A stretch of 64,000 nucleotides of DNA from Youxingia wuxianensis. GTDB taxonomy: Bacteria > Bacillota > Clostridia > Oscillospirales > Ruminococcaceae. Under the pieces are notes generated by a model. That model did not search any database. It was given only the letters and a program-made list of their open reading frames with translations, and was not told the DNA's origin. Made by a program: the position numbers and the translations under genes. Shown piece by piece: positions 61,721-64,000 of the stretch. The stretch spans positions 124,001 through 188,000 of the forward strand of contig NZ_JACRTD010000002.1 in the NCBI RefSeq assembly GCF_014385085.1, read 5' to 3'. Numbering within the stretch: the stretch's first letter is position 1; each line of letters starts with the position of its first letter.

Positions 61721-61743
61721 GCCGCTATTTTTAGATAAAAGCA

Positions 61744-61780
61744 CTCCCCTCTTTCCATAAGGGAAAGAGGGGAGATTTTT
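61744..61780. terminator. Terminator after trxA
   Basis: CTCCCCTCTTTCC (61744-61756) pairs with 61762-61774 around ATAAG. On the minus strand it is followed by TGCTTTTA; on the plus strand by five T. Confidence 0.75.
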
Positions 61781-61809
61781 CGGAGAGTATTAAGGATAAA
61801 AGAGAATAA

Positions 61810-62124
61810 TTACAGTTTTAACATTTCCTCCACCATATGTTTGGGTTTTACGCCTACGGAGGTAGTCAGCACCTGTCCATCCTTCAGTACAACCACGGTG
61901 GGAATAGACATAACGCCGAACTGCTGCGCCAACTCCGGCTCCTCGTCGATATTTACCTTACCTACCTTGACTTGACCTTCCTTCTCTTTGGCGATCTCAT
62001 CAATAACGGGAGAGAACATCCGGCAAGGACCGCACCAAGGCGCCCAGAAATCCAGCAAAACAGGTTGTTTGGATAACAAGACTTCTTTATTGAAATTATT
62101 TTTATTGACAGTTAATACAGACAT
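61810..62124 (-). CDS. trxA: Thioredoxin
   Basis: A 104-residue disulfide reductase with the active site WCGPC in FWAPWCGPCRMF and the cis-proline in SIPTVVVLKDG. ATG 62124 follows GAAAGGAG; the longer frame upstream has no RBS. It is downstream of a Crp/Fnr regulator with a palindrome between them, and upstream of a peroxiredoxin relic, so an old redox-defence operon is likely. Confidence 0.96.
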   Translation of the reverse strand: MSVLTVNKNNFNKEVLLSKQPVLLDFWAPWCGPCRMFSPVIDEIAKEKEGQVKVGKVNIDEEPELAQQFGVMSIPTVVVLKDGQVLTTSVGVKPKHMVEEMLKL

Positions 62125-62194
62125 AATAGTCGCTCCTTTCGTTTGATCGATAATGATCTTGTTCTTAGGATACGACAAAACGCACATATTTACC

Positions 62195-62207
62195 GTGATG
62201 AAATCAC
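62195..62207 (-). promoter_or_regulatory. Palindrome GTGAT-N3-ATCAC before trxA
   Basis: A perfect 5-3-5 palindrome 70 bp before trxA and just behind a Crp/Fnr gene. It resembles the Crp half-site TGTGA, but with a shorter spacer. Possible operator. Confidence 0.45.
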
Positions 62208-62216
62208 ATTCAAAGA

Positions 62217-62885
62217 TTAGCGGATGCTGTCTTTGGCGAGGGCGGCCAGTTTTTCGCTGTCTGTGATGGCGATTCCTCCCCGGGAAAGGGAGACAATTCC
62301 TTCCGTCTGAAAATATTTCAGCATCCTGGTAATAACCTCCCGGGCGCTGCCCAGATAGCGGGCGGCGGCTTCATGGGTGAGCTTTAATTGAGAGGTTTGG
62401 GACAACTGGCTTTCTTCCAGCAGAAGAGCCGCCAAACGGGAATCCATACGTTTATAGAGAATTTGATCCATAAGCCACATAACATCTGAAAAACGGGAAG
62501 CCATAATTTCATTGGTAAAATTGGCTACAGAAGCGGATTCCTTCATCATCCCCTGGTATACGGCGGTAGGAATATGCAAAATTTCAGAATCCTGCTCGGC
62601 TATCACTGTAACGTCAAACTGAATGCTGTTCATCATACAGGAGGCGGAAAACAAGCACATATCCCATGGGAGCAGCCGGTACAAAGAAATTTCCTTTCCT
62701 TCTTCAGACACAATATACGCCCGAAGCTGCCCTTCCTCCACAATAAACAGTCCTACACAGTCCTCGGAACCATTGTGCAGAATGGTTCCTTTTTTTACAC
62801 TTCGGCGGGTGACAAAGCGGGTAAGAGTTTCCTGCTGGGCAGGCGTAAGCTCCTTCCAAAAAGGAAAAAATTGATCCAGCGTCAT
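62217..62885 (-). CDS. Crp/Fnr-family transcriptional regulator
   Basis: A 222-residue regulator: N-terminal cNMP-type barrel (KGTILHNGSEDCVGLFIVEEG), a dimer helix and the C-terminal HTH (THEAAARYLGSAREVITRML). There is no N-terminal four-Cys cluster as in Fnr, so the signal is unknown. ATG 62885 follows AAAGGAGGG. It lies between a NifX-like metal protein and trxA, suggesting a redox or metal stress role. Confidence 0.93.
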   Translation of the reverse strand: MTLDQFFPFWKELTPAQQETLTRFVTRRSVKKGTILHNGSEDCVGLFIVEEGQLRAYIVSEEGKEISLYRLLPWDMCLFSASCMMNSIQFDVTVIAEQDSEILHIPTAVYQGMMKESASVANFTNEIMASRFSDVMWLMDQILYKRMDSRLAALLLEESQLSQTSQLKLTHEAAARYLGSAREVITRMLKYFQTEGIVSLSRGGIAITDSEKLAALAKDSIR

Positions 62886-62926
62886 AGAATCCCTCCTTTA
62901 CTGTGCCATAGAAAAACAGCAAGTAA

Positions 62927-63340
62927 TCAGCAGCAGCCAGAGCCGCATTTATCGTCTGTTCCATGGCCATGACAGTGTCCTTCTTCCTGGCCGTGTCCTT
63001 CGTGGTGGTGGGAACAAACGGTATCCGGATCAAACCGCAGAGTTCCAGCTAACAAAGCGGCAACCTGCTCATCCGCACCTCCCGCGGCCCCGGGATAAAA
63101 GGAGATTCCTGCCTGGGATAAAGCGGTTTTCGCACCTGAGCCGATGCCGCCGCAGATTAAAACATCCACCCCGTGGCTTTTTAAAAAGTCGGCCAGGGCG
63201 CCATGGCCGCTGCCGCCGGCGTCCAGCAGGTTCGAGGCAATGATTTTGTTTTCCTGAACCTCATAGATTTTAAACTGTTTACAGTGCCCGAAATGTTGGA
63301 ACACCTGCCCATTTTCATAGGTTACCGCGATTTTTTTCAT
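62927..63340 (-). CDS. NifX/NifB-associated (dinitrogenase cofactor-type) metal-binding protein
   Basis: A 137-residue protein. Residues 1-105 match the fold that carries iron-molybdenum clusters in NifX/NifY (start MKKIAVTYENGQVFQHFGHC; DVLICGGIGSGAKTALSQ). The C-terminus is a His/Cys/Gly-rich tail (SHHHEGHGQEEGHCHGHG ... CGSGCC). No nif genes are near; such proteins are common in anaerobes with unknown roles in metal or redox balance. ATG 63340 follows GGAGG. Confidence 0.88.
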   Translation of the reverse strand: MKKIAVTYENGQVFQHFGHCKQFKIYEVQENKIIASNLLDAGGSGHGALADFLKSHGVDVLICGGIGSGAKTALSQAGISFYPGAAGGADEQVAALLAGTLRFDPDTVCSHHHEGHGQEEGHCHGHGTDDKCGSGCC

Positions 63341-63499
63341 ACAAACGACCTCCAACTATATTTTTGGCTACAGGGACGGTCCGATCAGAACCTATCCGCA
63401 GCTTTTGTCGTAATTTATTTTGAAAGGAAACAAAGAGCGTGACTCCCGCTGCTGGCAGCGGTATTCTTTGCGCGGCCTAAAAATCTGCCGGCGTCCGGA

Positions 63500-64000
63500 T
63501 TAAGCCCCCTGCGCGGAAACGTTTAAATTTTTCAATCCCCGTTTCCACCGTCCGGTAGCCACAATCCAGCCATACATGATAGTGGAGGACAACGGCCCAA
63601 CCAAAATGGCCACCGCCACTCCGGGAAAACCGATGAAATGGCAGAATAGGAAAGCGCAGGGAACGCGGAAAACATATTGGGCGATAAAGCCTACGATAAC
63701 GCTGGTTTTTAGATTTCCGGTACCGCGGATAAAACCGATCAGCGGACCAACCAGAGCGAAGAGTACATAAGAATACAAGGAAATATGCAGATAATCTACC
63801 GTGTGCCCGATGACCAAGGGGTCGCTGTTAAAGATTGCCGCAAAACCGGGCGCGAAGAAGAAAACAATCACCGCGGTAATCAGCCCCAGGATCCCAGAAA
63901 GCTTCAACGCTTCTTTCAGACCGTCCAGCGCCCGCTGGGGCTTCCCTGCACCGATATTCTGAGAGGCGAAGGAGGACATAGTCATGTTCATAGCGCTGTC
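63500..64000 (-). CDS. MATE-family efflux transporter, 5' end cut
   Basis: The frame is open to the window edge and reads DSAMNMTMSSFASQNIGAGKPQ, typical of the middle of MATE proteins. Only about 166 residues with five to six helices are visible (SVIVGFIAQYVFRVPCAF, VAILVGPLSSTIMYGWIVA). It would export drugs or metabolites against sodium or protons. The N-terminal half lies beyond 64000. Confidence 0.9.
   Translation of the reverse strand, partial: DSAMNMTMSSFASQNIGAGKPQRALDGLKEALKLSGILGLITAVIVFFFAPGFAAIFNSDPLVIGHTVDYLHISLYSYVLFALVGPLIGFIRGTGNLKTSVIVGFIAQYVFRVPCAFLFCHFIGFPGVAVAILVGPLSSTIMYGWIVATGRWKRGLKNLNVSAQGA

Overview
The window is chromosomal DNA from a Gram-positive, probably anaerobic and spore-forming member of the Clostridia, most likely of the Oscillospirales/Ruminococcaceae type. 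The evidence is a complete spoIIAA-spoIIAB-sigF operon, a Rex repressor, the conserved tepA-ylzJ and ylxM-ffh-rpsP-khpA-rimM-trmD blocks, strong AGGAGG ribosome binding sites, frequent TTG/GTG starts and sigma-A type promoters. I see no rRNA, tRNA, CRISPR array or intact insertion sequence. The species cannot be named from sequence alone.

Layout. 1-1031 is an accessory border with gene remnants, two strong terminators and an AT-rich stretch. 1032-6280 holds two small XRE regulators, a 51-residue coiled-coil gene, a cell-wall amidase, a zinc-ribbon membrane protein, an orphan corrinoid protein and a G5/M23 endopeptidase. 6379-11885 is valS, folC and the sigma-F operon. 11886-12206 is a gene-free structured stretch. 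12270-17187 is an MMPL exporter with a secreted coiled-coil partner and a divergent TetR regulator. 17244-24065 holds guaA, a secreted Ig/SLH-like protein, DUF378 and DUF1638 genes, a lipoprotein-like class B sortase and a long pyruvate kinase. 24433-28028 is a GntR-regulated ABC transporter. 28106-38695 (all minus strand) holds cls, galE, a ComEC-like hydrolase, a YgiQ radical SAM protein, ftsK, uppP, ylzJ and tepA. 38889-42257 holds comEB, rsmA, rex and an isocitrate dehydrogenase.

42374-43955 is a compact switch: an XRE repressor and an ImmA/IrrE-type protease face a coiled-coil gene and a sigma region-4 gene, with three related palindromes between them. This is the best candidate for an undescribed system. 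43996-49338 is ychF and a two-component system followed by an HtrA protease; two 160-bp tandem structured repeats lie just after it. 49831-52703 holds a USP-like protein, an S33 lipase-like hydrolase, a small membrane protein and cysK. 52948-57384 is the SRP/S16/tRNA-modification operon. 57619-61420 holds ptsH, uvrC, rsmD, coaD and a coiled-coil gene. The right end (61479-64000, minus strand) is a redox cluster: a decayed peroxiredoxin, trxA, a Crp/Fnr regulator, a NifX-like metal protein and a MATE exporter cut by the window edge.

Several local regulator-target units are readable in the DNA: TetR with the palindrome TAATACGTATTA at the MMPL promoter, GntR with a 10-bp inverted repeat just past its own -10 box, and the XRE/ImmA palindromes. 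Most transcription units end in unusually long, mostly perfect hairpins, so operon boundaries are clear. Where the first possible start lacks a properly spaced Shine-Dalgarno sequence, I moved the start and said so.
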